The notes beneath the pieces were generated by a model. The model saw nothing but the letters and a program-made list of their open reading frames with translations. It did not search any database and had not been told where the DNA came from. The position numbers and the translations under genes are program-made. From Roseibacillus persicicus (GTDB lineage: Bacteria; Verrucomicrobiota; Verrucomicrobiia; Verrucomicrobiales; Akkermansiaceae), in the NCBI RefSeq assembly GCF_014651675.1, contig NZ_BMXI01000004.1, positions 124,001 through 188,000 of the forward strand: DNA of 64,000 nt, given 5' to 3'. Shown one piece after another: positions 17,071 through 26,366 of this stretch. Within the stretch, counting starts at the first letter, position 1; every line of letters starts with the position of its first letter.

Positions 17071-18389
17071 AAAATCTTAACTTCGCCTCCTGTCCGCATG
17101 GTATTGAGCGCGTCACGAAATCCAGGATAGGAGGTCGCAATGCACTTGGAATTTTGGATATCGATCTCTCCTTCGGAGAGAAAGAGTCCCGCTATTGCAA
17201 AGGCCATCGCAATCCGATGGTCACCGTAGCTTTCAATCTCGGCCCCCTTCAAGGGATTCCCTCCCTCGATGACCATGCCGTCTTGGAATTCTTCAACGGA
17301 CACTCCGATGCGCTTCAGGTTGTCGACCACCGCCATGATACGGTCCGTCTCTTTGACCCTCAGCTCTTCGGCATTGCGAATGGTAGTCGTGCCTTCCGCA
17401 AGGGCCGCTGCGATGGCGAGGATGGGAACCTCATCGATGAGGTTGGGAACTTCTTCCTCTAAAATTTCCGTGCCTTTCAAGCCCTTGCCTTTGACCAAAA
17501 TGTTGCCAATTGGCTCACCTCCGTTGGAACCCAGTTCTTCAATCTCAAACTGTGCTCCCATCCGCTCCAGAACCGTCATGAGCGCGGTGCGGGTCGGGTT
17601 TAGACCCACCGTGTTGATGCGAAGCTCGCTACCCGGATGCGCCGCAGCAGCGACAAGCCAGAAAGCAGCGCTAGAGAAATCCCCGGGCACCTGCAAGTCC
17701 GCGGCTTGGGGATTCTGCCCTCCTTTGACCGAGATGCTATTGCCGTCCACCTTGCACTCGATTCCGAAGTCCGCGAACATTCGCTCGGTGTGATCGCGCG
17801 TTACTGCGGGCTGAACCACAGTCGTTTCTCCCTCGGCAAAAAGACCAGCCAACAAGATTGAGCTTTTCACCTGGGCGCTGGCCACCGGCATTTCGTAGCG
17901 AATGCTTTTCAGGCTTCCTCCGCTGATCCGCAGTGGAGCGCAACCGGGTTTCTCTCCCTCGCTCTCGAACTTCGCCCCCATGGACTCCAAAGGAACTGTG
18001 ACGCGCCCCATGGGACGGGATTGCAAAGAGTCGTCACCGATGAGACGGGATTCGAAACCTTGGGCTGCAAGCACTCCCGCGAGCAGGCGCATCCCAGTGC
18101 CTGAGTTGCCGCAATCGAGATCGCCAGTGGGAGCGGTGAGCTTCATGTTGGTTCCCGTGATGCGGAGGTCAATTGGCCCCCAACAGGTGGAATTCACCTC
18201 CTCGACCTGAACTCCCAACTGCATCATCGCCTTGAGCGTGCAGAGACAGTCCTCACTAGGCAGAAAGCCTTTCACTTCACTCACTCCATCCGCGAGACCT
18301 GCCAGAATAGCCGCGCGATGCGAACAACTCTTGTCTCCCGGAACCTCTATCGCTGTCCCTAATTTTTCCAATGGCCGCACCGTCAACAT
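17067..18389 (-). CDS. aroA: 3-phosphoshikimate 1-carboxyvinyltransferase (EPSP synthase)
   Basis: 440 residues from ATG 18389, matching the family length. The open frame runs 73 codons further upstream but crosses the start region of the divergent oxidoreductase gene, so that extension is rejected. Motifs: PGDKSCSHRAAIL (substrate Lys), GNSGTGMRLLAG, RDHTERM and LRVKETDRI. It makes EPSP from shikimate-3-phosphate and PEP in the aromatic pathway. The GNSGTGMRL and DHTERM forms resemble the class II type rather than the E. coli type. First gene of the operon; its stop overlaps the cmk start. Confidence 0.94.
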   Translation of the reverse strand: MLTVRPLEKLGTAIEVPGDKSCSHRAAILAGLADGVSEVKGFLPSEDCLCTLKAMMQLGVQVEEVNSTCWGPIDLRITGTNMKLTAPTGDLDCGNSGTGMRLLAGVLAAQGFESRLIGDDSLQSRPMGRVTVPLESMGAKFESEGEKPGCAPLRISGGSLKSIRYEMPVASAQVKSSILLAGLFAEGETTVVQPAVTRDHTERMFADFGIECKVDGNSISVKGGQNPQAADLQVPGDFSSAAFWLVAAAAHPGSELRINTVGLNPTRTALMTVLERMGAQFEIEELGSNGGEPIGNILVKGKGLKGTEILEEEVPNLIDEVPILAIAAALAEGTTTIRNAEELRVKETDRIMAVVDNLKRIGVSVEEFQDGMVIEGGNPLKGAEIESYGDHRIAMAFAIAGLFLSEGEIDIQNSKCIATSYPGFRDALNTMRTGGEVKIL

Positions 18390-18531
18390 ATTCGTGGGAG
18401 ACCATGCCCCCACCTTTCGAAAAAAATCAACCCCAACCCCTGTTGTCATCGCTCTTTTAACGGCCCTTGCCAATTTGCAGCACACTTCTCGTTGGCCATG
18501 GCGCGGAATTTGACTAACTTCTCTCAATCTA

Positions 18532-20817
18532 ATGAGCAACCCGACCGAAAAACTGCCTGATGCTGAACCACCCCGCGAACTTGGTGAACTGAAGCGTAGT
18601 GAACCCAAAGCCTACGCCGTGGGTTCCGCTGCGGTGATTTCCTCTCTTGCTCAAATTCATTCGCACACCAACCCCGTGCGAGGCACCCACGCCTTGGCCA
18701 AGCTCAACCAAAAGGGAGGGTTCGATTGCCCAAGCTGTGCTTGGCCGGACCCCGACGGCAAGCGCGCCCCCACCGAGTTTTGCGAGAACGGAGCCAAGGC
18801 CATCGCTACCGAAATCACGGATCGCCGGGTGGACCGGGAGTTTTTCAAGCAGTATTCTTTGCTGGAATTGGGAGAAAAGAGCGACTTTTGGCTCAATGAC
18901 GCGGGGCGTATTACAGAGCCCTTCATTTTGGACGAAGGGGCGACACATTATCGTCCCGCCAGCTGGGAGGAGACTTTTGAGGTGCTCGCTGAGGAACTCA
19001 ATGCGTGCGCCAGCCCGCACGACGCCATTTTCTACACATCGGGTCGGGCCAGTAATGAGGCGGCCTTCCTCTATCAGCTTTTCGTTCGTCAGTTCGGCAC
19101 CAACAACCTGCCGGACTGTTCGAACATGTGTCACGAGTCGAGCGGTTCGGCTCTCAACGAAACCATCGGAATCGGGAAAGGCACCGTGACTCTTGAGGAA
19201 ATCGAAACGACCGATTGCGTGATGGTGGTCGGGCAGAACCCCGGCACCAACCACCCCCGTATGCTCACTTCCCTCGAGCAAACGGTGAAGAACGGTGGCA
19301 CCATCATCTCCGTCAACCCGCTTCGCGAAACCGGGCTCCGCGCTTTTGCCCACCCCCAGAAGATTTCGGGGATGTTGGGACATTCCACACCGCTTTCGTC
19401 TCTACATTTGCCGATTCAGTTGAATGGTGACTTGGCCCTTTTCAAAGGAATGATCAAATGCGTCTTCGAGGCCAAAGCGGTGGACGAAAAGTTCATCCAA
19501 GAACACACCGCTGGTTTCGAAGCCCTGAAGGAAGAGTCAGCTCAAGTGCAATGGTCCGATCTCGTTGAGCACTCCGGTCTATCGGAAGAACAGATCCGGG
19601 AAGCCGCTGAGATATTCATCAAGGCCAAAGAGGCTATCACCTGTTGGGCAATGGGACTGACCCAACATCACAACTCGGTCGAAATCATTCGCGAGGTGGT
19701 CAATCTCCACCTTCTGACTGGTAAAGTGGGGCGTCCGAAGAGCGGACTCTGTCCCGTGCGGGGACATAGTAACGTGCAAGGCGATCGCACTATGGGAATC
19801 TGGGAAAAGTCTCCCGAGAGCTTTCTCGCCAGCTTGGACAAGGAGTTTGGATTCACCTCCCCTCGCGCTCACGGGTACGACACTGTCGAGGCCATTCGAG
19901 CGATGCACGCTGGCAAAGGACGGGTCTTTTTCGCCCTTGGTGGCAACTTCCTATCCGCCGCGCCGGACACCCATTACACGGCCAAGGCTCTGCGCAACTG
20001 CCGACTGACTGCCCATGTTTCCACCAAGCTGAATCGCAGTCACCTGGTTACCGGTAAGCGCGCCCTCATTCTGCCTTGTCTTGGACGTAGCGAGAAAGAC
20101 GAACAAGCCAGTGGGCGTCAAATGGTCTCGGTTGAGAATTCCATGGGGGTCGTCCATAGCTCTCAGGGGGCTCTTGACCCCGCCTCCCCTTCTCTTCTCA
20201 GCGAGCCCGCCATTATTTGCCGAATGGCCAAGGCGACCCTGGGGGAACGCTCGAAGGCCCCTTGGACTGATTTCGAAATGAACTACGACCGTATCCGGGA
20301 ATCCATTGAACGTGTGATTCCAGGCTTTGATGATTTCAACCAACGCCTTCGTCAGCCCGGTGGATTCTATCTTCCCAACGGAGTGAAGGAGCGCGTCTTC
20401 AAGACCGCCACCAACAAAGCCAACTTCACGATCAACCCTCTCTCCAAGATTCAGCTCAAACCAGATCAGCTTCTACTACAAACTTTCCGAAGCCACGACC
20501 AATTCAATACAACGATTTACGGAATGGACGATCGCTACCGAGGAATCAAGAATGAGCGCCGCGTCATCTTCCTCAACCCCGAGGACATGAAAGAACGCGG
20601 CATCGAGGCGGAAGACCCCGTGGATATCACCAGCTATTTCGAAGGCGAAACCCGCACCGCCGAGCTTTTCCTCGCGATTCCATACGAGACCCCCAGGGGA
20701 AGCGCGGCGGCCTATTACCCCGAGGCCAACGTGCTGGTGCCTATCAATTCCACCGCCAAGGTGAGCCAAACGCCAACCTCGAAGTCAGTGATCATTTCTT
20801 TGGCCAAGCGGTCTTAG
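18532..20817 (+). CDS. FdhF/YdeP-family molybdopterin oxidoreductase
   Basis: 761 residues, typical for the YdeP-like branch of formate dehydrogenase H relatives. The N-terminal segment has GGFDCPSCAWPDP and a downstream CENGAKA, the distinctive cysteine set of this branch, then the molybdopterin dinucleotide domains (NMCHESSG, VVGQNPGTNHPRM, CPVRGHSNVQGDRTMG) and the C-terminal MopB/ASP-barrel domain (LLQTFRSHDQFNTTIYG). No Tat signal is visible. Substrate is unknown; some relatives aid acid resistance. There is no in-frame TGA, so this copy is not a selenoprotein. It is divergent from aroA. Confidence 0.92.
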   Translation: MSNPTEKLPDAEPPRELGELKRSEPKAYAVGSAAVISSLAQIHSHTNPVRGTHALAKLNQKGGFDCPSCAWPDPDGKRAPTEFCENGAKAIATEITDRRVDREFFKQYSLLELGEKSDFWLNDAGRITEPFILDEGATHYRPASWEETFEVLAEELNACASPHDAIFYTSGRASNEAAFLYQLFVRQFGTNNLPDCSNMCHESSGSALNETIGIGKGTVTLEEIETTDCVMVVGQNPGTNHPRMLTSLEQTVKNGGTIISVNPLRETGLRAFAHPQKISGMLGHSTPLSSLHLPIQLNGDLALFKGMIKCVFEAKAVDEKFIQEHTAGFEALKEESAQVQWSDLVEHSGLSEEQIREAAEIFIKAKEAITCWAMGLTQHHNSVEIIREVVNLHLLTGKVGRPKSGLCPVRGHSNVQGDRTMGIWEKSPESFLASLDKEFGFTSPRAHGYDTVEAIRAMHAGKGRVFFALGGNFLSAAPDTHYTAKALRNCRLTAHVSTKLNRSHLVTGKRALILPCLGRSEKDEQASGRQMVSVENSMGVVHSSQGALDPASPSLLSEPAIICRMAKATLGERSKAPWTDFEMNYDRIRESIERVIPGFDDFNQRLRQPGGFYLPNGVKERVFKTATNKANFTINPLSKIQLKPDQLLLQTFRSHDQFNTTIYGMDDRYRGIKNERRVIFLNPEDMKERGIEAEDPVDITSYFEGETRTAELFLAIPYETPRGSAAAYYPEANVLVPINSTAKVSQTPTSKSVIISLAKRS

Positions 20818-20841
20818 GGTGAAATGGAATAGGTTTGTCTG

Positions 20842-21058
20842 AACCGCAGATTGACGCAGATAAACGCAGATTTGACGGTTCGGTGGCCTTAAAGATCAGA
20901 ATAACATTTCGCTCAGATGCTACAATTGAACTTCCGTTGAAACAGCTCTGCGAACAGGTGGCTCTATTTCGTCGTCCAAAAATTATCTCCATAAATCCAA
21001 TTTCCCAAGACCTCGTCAATCTGCGTTCATCTGCGTCAATCTGCGTCAATCTGCGGTT
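20842..21058. repeat. Inverted-repeat-bounded intergenic element with CGCAGA decamers
   Basis: The 217-bp element fills most of the 326-bp gap between the oxidoreductase gene and engB. Its left end (20842-20877) has three decamer repeats of the form CGCAGATnnA. Its right end (about 21014-21058) is the reverse complement, with four copies of the same decamer. The two ends can pair over about 36 bases. The centre codes for nothing I recognise and both strands have only spurious frames. I recall similar 'ccgcagattgacgcagat' repeats from Verrucomicrobia and Planctomycetes, often flanking small genes; it may be a miniature mobile element. Confidence 0.75.
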
Positions 21059-21143
21059 TTGCTCCCTCACCGATTCCGACGACCCCAGCAGCCCCAAAAT
21101 TCTCCGCATTGCGGATCCCCTTCACCGGGGTTAGAACGCGTCT

Positions 21144-21740
21144 ATGAACATCACTCAAACCACTTTCCTTACCTCTTCTGCTGATTTGGCGGGCTGTCCG
21201 GAGACTAATCTGAATGAAGTCGCCTTCATCGGCCGCTCCAACGTGGGAAAGTCTTCGCTCCTCAACATGCTCACCAATCGCAAGGAGCTGGCCAAGACTT
21301 CCTCTCGTCCGGGAAAAACCGAACTGATCAACTTTTTCCACATTCCCCCCAAGACTGGACACTTGGTCGATCTCCCCGGGTACGGCTATGCGCGAAAGTC
21401 GAAGGAGCGGCGCGATATGTTCGCGTCCCTCATTACGGAATACATCACCGACCGCGAGCAGTTGAATCATGTCTTCGTGCTCGTGGACTCGATGATTCCG
21501 CCCCAGCAGATTGACCTCGACTTCATTCTCTGGCTCGCCGACTTGGGAAAGCCTCACACCATTCTTTTCACCAAAACCGACCGCCTGAAGAAAACAGCGC
21601 TTCAGAAAAACACGGATCTCTTCAAATCCACTCTTGGGGAACACTACAATCCCCTCCCCGAGAGCATCTTCACTTCCTCGAAGGTCAGCACCGGCAAATC
21701 CGCCATTCTCGCGGTAGTGCGAGAGGCCCTGTTGGGATAG
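21144..21740 (+). CDS. engB: Ribosome-biogenesis GTPase EngB (YsxC/YihA)
   Basis: 198 residues, full length. TRAFAC GTPase motifs are in order: G1 GRSNVGKSS, G2 region TSSRPGKTE, G3 DLPGYGYA, G4 FTKTDRL and G5 TSSKVSTGK. It assists late assembly of the large ribosomal subunit. It stands alone between the inverted-repeat element and the convergent efflux operon. Confidence 0.96.
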   Translation: MNITQTTFLTSSADLAGCPETNLNEVAFIGRSNVGKSSLLNMLTNRKELAKTSSRPGKTELINFFHIPPKTGHLVDLPGYGYARKSKERRDMFASLITEYITDREQLNHVFVLVDSMIPPQQIDLDFILWLADLGKPHTILFTKTDRLKKTALQKNTDLFKSTLGEHYNPLPESIFTSSKVSTGKSAILAVVREALLG

Positions 21741-21768
21741 CCCGTGGTCGCGGTTCGCTTCTCGCGCA

Positions 21769-24700
21769 CTAGACCGAAGGCTGCACTCCGGACTCGGGCT
21801 TGCGCCCCGTCAGTTTGCGCGCCATCCATCGACCCATCCTGATGACGTCATCCAAGACGACATAAACCGCAGGGACAAGAAACAGAGTAATCGCGGTGGC
21901 GAAAATGATACCGAAGCCCAGAGAAACGGCCATCGGAATCAAGAAGCGGGCCTGCATATCTTTCTCCGCCAACATCGGCAGAAGGCCGGCGAAGGTTGTT
22001 AGAGAGGTGAGCAAAATGGCGCGAAATCTTCGCCCCCCGGCTTGAAGGGCAGCTTCGCGGGCAGAACCCAAGTCGTCGCGATGGCGATTGACGAAGTCCA
22101 CCATCACCAGGGAATCATTCACAACCACTCCCGCTAGTGCGACGAAGCCGACCATAGACATGATGGATAGGTTCATTCCTAACAAGGCATGCCCCCAAAT
22201 CCCCCCAATCAGACCGAAGGGAATCACGCTGAGAATGATAATGGGTTGGAAGTAGCTCTTCAGCGGAATCGCGATGAGGACATACATGATGATGAGGGCA
22301 CCCAAGAAACCAATGCCAATTTCCCGCATGGAATTAGCCTGATCCTCCTGCTCTCCCTCGAAGCTCCACTGCACGCTGGGATACTTTTGCGACAACTGGC
22401 TGAGCGCTTCCTTGGTATACCGCCCGACGACCTCATTGGCATTGGTGTTGGAGTCGACATCTGCGGTCACTTTGACCGAACGCTTGCGATCCGTCCGATT
22501 GATCACAGCCGGTCCACTGCCAAACTGATACTCGGCCACTTCTCCCAAGTCCACCCGTTCGCCGGTCGGGCTCACCAGCTCTAACTTTTCAATAGTTTCG
22601 ACCGAGCGGCGATCCTCCTCCGGCAAGCGAACCATGACTTTCACCTCGTCACGCCCCCGTTGCAATCGCTGAACCTCATTCCCGTAAAAAGCATCGCGAA
22701 CCTGACGACCCACTTCACCTAAAGTGAACCCCAGCGTTTCACCCGCCCGAGTCAATTTCACAATCTGGATCTCATCCTTACCGGCCCGACTACTGTCGGC
22801 GATGTCGATCACTCCAACGTAATCCGCGAGACGCTCTTTGGCGAAAAGAGTCGCCTCATCCAACTCTCTCAAGTTTGTGCCGGTGAGACGAAGGTCAATA
22901 GCGTTTCCACCAGCAGCGGTTTCGGCCTTGAAGGAAAGCTCCACCACCCCGGGGATATCGCCGACAATCTCGCGCCAGGCGTTAACCAACTCTTCACTTC
23001 CCGCAGAACGTTCGACCGAGGGAACCAGCTCAACGGTCACCTCTCCAATATGCGTCGCCTTGGGTGGGCCGCCTGGCTGGAACCCGGTGATGAAGGGTTG
23101 GGTCCCGCTGCTGGCCAACACGTGGCGGACAACCGGGCCGCCATCGTAGCTTTGGAAGCGCTCCCCCAGCTTGTGGGCCGCGGCCTCCAACCGTTCCACG
23201 ATTCGTTCTGTTTCACTAAAAGGCACTCCTTGGGCCAGCTCCAGCTTCGCGCTCAACACATCACCCTCAACCTCGGGGAAAAACTGAAACTTAATCCTCC
23301 CCGTGCCCACTGCTGCCAAACTCACGATAAACAGCGAAAAGAAGAGCGCGATCATGGGGTAACGCCATCGCAAACCGAAATTGAGAGCAGGTTGGTAGAC
23401 CTTTTTGATGAAGAGCATCAACCCCGACGCGATTTGGTGTTGAATCCAGAAAAGTCCTTCCACGAGGAAGAAAATCCATCTAAGCGGATTCCAAGGGGCA
23501 AAGTTTCTCCAACGAGTTTGACTCCTTTCTTCCTCCGTTTTGGTCGGTCCCAGCAGCGCGAGGTGTGCGGGGAGAACCAGCTTCGATTGCACGAGGGAAA
23601 AAAGCAAAGTCGGGATCACCACCAGTGGAATGTTCGGCCAAATCTTGCCGCTGACCCCGGTCAAGCCCAGCATGGGAGTGAAGGCCACCACTGTGGTGAG
23701 AACGCCGAAAATCACAACCGTGCCCACCTCGTGAGTCCCCTTCCAAGCGGCAATGGCAGGGTGTTCTCCTCCCTGGATCCGCGAGTAGACGTTCTCCCCC
23801 GTCACAATGGCGTCGTCCACCACGATTCCTAACACGAGGATGAAGGCAAACAGCGAAATCATATTAATGGAGATCCCGGTCATAGGCATCAACCACATCC
23901 CTCCTGCAAATGAAACCGGAATTCCCAAAGCCACGAGAAGAGCAAGTGACGGACGGAGAAAGAGAGCGAGCACGACAAGCACCAGCAGCAATCCGAAGCT
24001 GGCGTTGCGAGCCAGCAAGTCGATCCGGCCTTTCAAGAGCTCGCTCTGGTCGTTCCAGATGCCGAGCGTCACTCCCTCAATGGACTGGGAGTTCTTCCAG
24101 TCGACATATTCTTCCACCAGCTTGGCCAGTCGAGTGGTGTCCTGTTCGCCAACGCGATAGACATTCACCACCATCGCTTCCTGCTGGTCATATTTGACAC
24201 TCAGATCGACGTCTTCAAAGCCGTCAATCAAGCTCGCCACCTGTTCCAACCGGACCACTGAGCCGTCGGATAAAGTTTTGACAGGAGCATCTGCAAAGTC
24301 GACCGCGCGGTATTTCTTCCCGACAGTTCGGACGATGAGTTCCCCCCCGTCGGTGCGAATCGAGCCCGCCGGAAGGTCTACGGAATAACGACGCACCGCA
24401 TCGGCGACATCGCCCAGGGTCAGTTCCAATTCGGTGAGCCGTTCTTCACTCAACTCAATGGAAATCTCGTAAGGCCTCGTGCCGGCGATGGAGACCTTGG
24501 TGATTCGCGGTTCCCCGGCCAGAGCATTGCCGATGAACTCCATCAGAGTCGGTTTTTTTCGGGTTTCAAATGCGAGGAGCTCGTCCTTCATCTCCTCGGC
24601 CATCCGGGTCAAGGTCGTCTCGTCGGCTCCGTTTGCCACCAAGGTAATGGCCATCACCGGGGAGGTGATCACAATTTCTTCCAAGACTGGTTTCTCAGCC

Positions 24701-25065
24701 TCTTCCGGGAAGTTGTCGATGGCGTCGACCCGCGTCTTCACGTCGTCCATGACATCGCGGACCTCATACCCGACCTCGACCTCGATGGTCACGCCCCCGC
24801 CGTTTTGCGAGGAACTCGACGTCATTTTCTTGATTCCCAGGACATCGGCCACCGCCTCCTCCACGGGAATCACCACCCCCCGTTCCACCTCCTCAGGAGT
24901 CGCGTTGGGATAGGGTATGGTGACGGTCAGAGCATCGAATGCAGTGTCGGGGAAAATCTCTTTCCTGACCTTGAACCAAGTGGTGAAACCCGCCAGAAGA
25001 ACCGCGAGCATCAGGAAATTTCCCGCAACATGGTTGCGAGTGAACCATCGGACGGCGGCTTCCAT
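21769..25065 (-). CDS. RND efflux transporter permease (HAE1/AcrB type)
   Basis: 1098 residues. The architecture is the usual duplicated RND one: TM1 near residue 15-33, a large periplasmic porter domain, TM2-6, a second periplasmic domain, TM8-12. The proton-relay Asp pair is in GIVVDDAIVTGENV (TM4), and the second repeat has GVVVNDSLVMVDFVN. Its ATG overlaps the stop of the adaptor gene by one base (TAATG), so the two are coupled. It is the last gene of the tetR-OMF-MFP-RND operon. The substrate is unknown; the porter sequence suggests hydrophobic drugs or metabolites rather than metals, which is a guess. Confidence 0.94.
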   Translation of the reverse strand: MEAAVRWFTRNHVAGNFLMLAVLLAGFTTWFKVRKEIFPDTAFDALTVTIPYPNATPEEVERGVVIPVEEAVADVLGIKKMTSSSSQNGGGVTIEVEVGYEVRDVMDDVKTRVDAIDNFPEEAEKPVLEEIVITSPVMAITLVANGADETTLTRMAEEMKDELLAFETRKKPTLMEFIGNALAGEPRITKVSIAGTRPYEISIELSEERLTELELTLGDVADAVRRYSVDLPAGSIRTDGGELIVRTVGKKYRAVDFADAPVKTLSDGSVVRLEQVASLIDGFEDVDLSVKYDQQEAMVVNVYRVGEQDTTRLAKLVEEYVDWKNSQSIEGVTLGIWNDQSELLKGRIDLLARNASFGLLLVLVVLALFLRPSLALLVALGIPVSFAGGMWLMPMTGISINMISLFAFILVLGIVVDDAIVTGENVYSRIQGGEHPAIAAWKGTHEVGTVVIFGVLTTVVAFTPMLGLTGVSGKIWPNIPLVVIPTLLFSLVQSKLVLPAHLALLGPTKTEEERSQTRWRNFAPWNPLRWIFFLVEGLFWIQHQIASGLMLFIKKVYQPALNFGLRWRYPMIALFFSLFIVSLAAVGTGRIKFQFFPEVEGDVLSAKLELAQGVPFSETERIVERLEAAAHKLGERFQSYDGGPVVRHVLASSGTQPFITGFQPGGPPKATHIGEVTVELVPSVERSAGSEELVNAWREIVGDIPGVVELSFKAETAAGGNAIDLRLTGTNLRELDEATLFAKERLADYVGVIDIADSSRAGKDEIQIVKLTRAGETLGFTLGEVGRQVRDAFYGNEVQRLQRGRDEVKVMVRLPEEDRRSVETIEKLELVSPTGERVDLGEVAEYQFGSGPAVINRTDRKRSVKVTADVDSNTNANEVVGRYTKEALSQLSQKYPSVQWSFEGEQEDQANSMREIGIGFLGALIIMYVLIAIPLKSYFQPIIILSVIPFGLIGGIWGHALLGMNLSIMSMVGFVALAGVVVNDSLVMVDFVNRHRDDLGSAREAALQAGGRRFRAILLTSLTTFAGLLPMLAEKDMQARFLIPMAVSLGFGIIFATAITLFLVPAVYVVLDDVIRMGRWMARKLTGRKPESGVQPSV

Positions 25066-26345
25066 TATTGTTCCTCTCTGGGTTTGGGTTCTCCCGGTTG
25101 TTTGGGCTCTTCCACTTCGACTTCCATCCCTTGAACAGCTCCGGCCAAGCGGGTTAAGATCACCCGCTCACCGGCCACGACTCCTTCTGAGACCAAGACC
25201 TCGGTTGCGTTGGATCGGACGACCTGAAGATCGCGATAATCAATCGTATTGCTGGGAGTCACCACCGCTACCCGGTTGCCTTCCCGAACCGCCTCTCGGG
25301 GAACGACCAGATTCTCTTCGAGACTGCGTCCCGTTAACTCCGCGCGCACAAACATTCCCGGGGGAGGGAGCCTCAGTTCCCCTTCTCCATCCGTTGCTTC
25401 GATTGCCACCACCACTCCCGCAGTGAGCGCACCGCGCTCAACTTCTCCGGTCGTCCTGACAATTTCCCCCGGCCACTGAATCGTTCGTGTTCCTAGAGTT
25501 CCCTGGAGAACCACTCGTCCAAAGACCCGCCCATTTTCATCCCGTCTGAGGAGCGCGTAGTCTTCAAGCTTGAGTGGGAGTTCGACCTCCAGACTCCGTT
25601 CCGAAAAGAGCGTGGCCAAGGTCGTCCCTGGCGCGAGAACTGCACCCACTTCCACAGACTCCTGTCTCACCACGGCATCGAAGGGAGCGCGGATGATTGT
25701 GCGTTCCAGATTACGGGATGCCCTCTCGACTTCCGCCTTGGCGCTTTCGACATCGGCGCGGGCGCTCGCCAGCCGGGCTTCAGCACTGGCAATCTGGGGG
25801 ACGCGGGAAAGAAGCTCGCTTGGCTTCCCTTTTCCTAATTTTTGCCAGTCGCGGAGAGCTTGGTCTCGCCGGGCTTCTTCCTGTTGAAGTGCGAGCTCCG
25901 CGTCGGCAACGGCAGAGAGGGCCCGTTCCTTGGCGGCCTTGGTTTGTTCCAGAGCAGCCCGGTAGTCGGCCGACTCGATAGCGGTCAGAATCTCTCCCTC
26001 GCGAACTCTCCCTCCGGCTACCAGATTGGGACTCACCTCCACCAGCTTGCCGGTAACTTCTGCGGTCAAGGTAACCACCCGCTGGCTTTCAACGACCCCT
26101 TCCGCTGAGATTGAGGCTCCGCCTTTGGCTGGTTCGACGATCGCCACTTCAACCGTCCGAGCCATTTTAGCTTCGTCCGTTTTCTTTGCCGCGCTGGGCT
26201 TGCTGATGACTAAAAACCAGACCACGAGAAACAGGCCTCCCAGAATGGCGAGAACCGCCACGAAGCTCATCACCGCATGCAGGGCCTGTCGCCGTTCGGT
26301 TTCCAAATTTTCGAAGCTTTCTTCGGTCTCTTTTAAACTACTCAT
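25065..26345 (-). CDS. RND efflux periplasmic adaptor (membrane fusion protein)
   Basis: 426 residues. A transmembrane anchor (about 27-48) is followed by the lipoyl half-motifs, a long coiled-coil hairpin (about 130-215, Ala/Glu/Arg rich, RALSAVADAELALQQEE) and beta-barrel and membrane-proximal domains. Unlike many adaptors it has an uncleaved anchor rather than a lipobox. It connects the inner-membrane RND pump to the outer-membrane channel encoded 21 bp upstream. Confidence 0.92.
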   Translation of the reverse strand: MSSLKETEESFENLETERRQALHAVMSFVAVLAILGGLFLVVWFLVISKPSAAKKTDEAKMARTVEVAIVEPAKGGASISAEGVVESQRVVTLTAEVTGKLVEVSPNLVAGGRVREGEILTAIESADYRAALEQTKAAKERALSAVADAELALQQEEARRDQALRDWQKLGKGKPSELLSRVPQIASAEARLASARADVESAKAEVERASRNLERTIIRAPFDAVVRQESVEVGAVLAPGTTLATLFSERSLEVELPLKLEDYALLRRDENGRVFGRVVLQGTLGTRTIQWPGEIVRTTGEVERGALTAGVVVAIEATDGEGELRLPPPGMFVRAELTGRSLEENLVVPREAVREGNRVAVVTPSNTIDYRDLQVVRSNATEVLVSEGVVAGERVILTRLAGAVQGMEVEVEEPKQPGEPKPREEQ

Positions 26346-26366
26346 TTTCTCATCACTACTTGGAAA

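Noticed and set aside
18390-18608. Long N-terminal extension of aroA
   Set aside because: It crosses the 5' end of the divergent oxidoreductase gene and is not part of the EPSP synthase fold.
18532-20817. Selenocysteine in the FdhF-like oxidoreductase
   Set aside because: The frame has no internal TGA; the YdeP-like branch is known without Sec.
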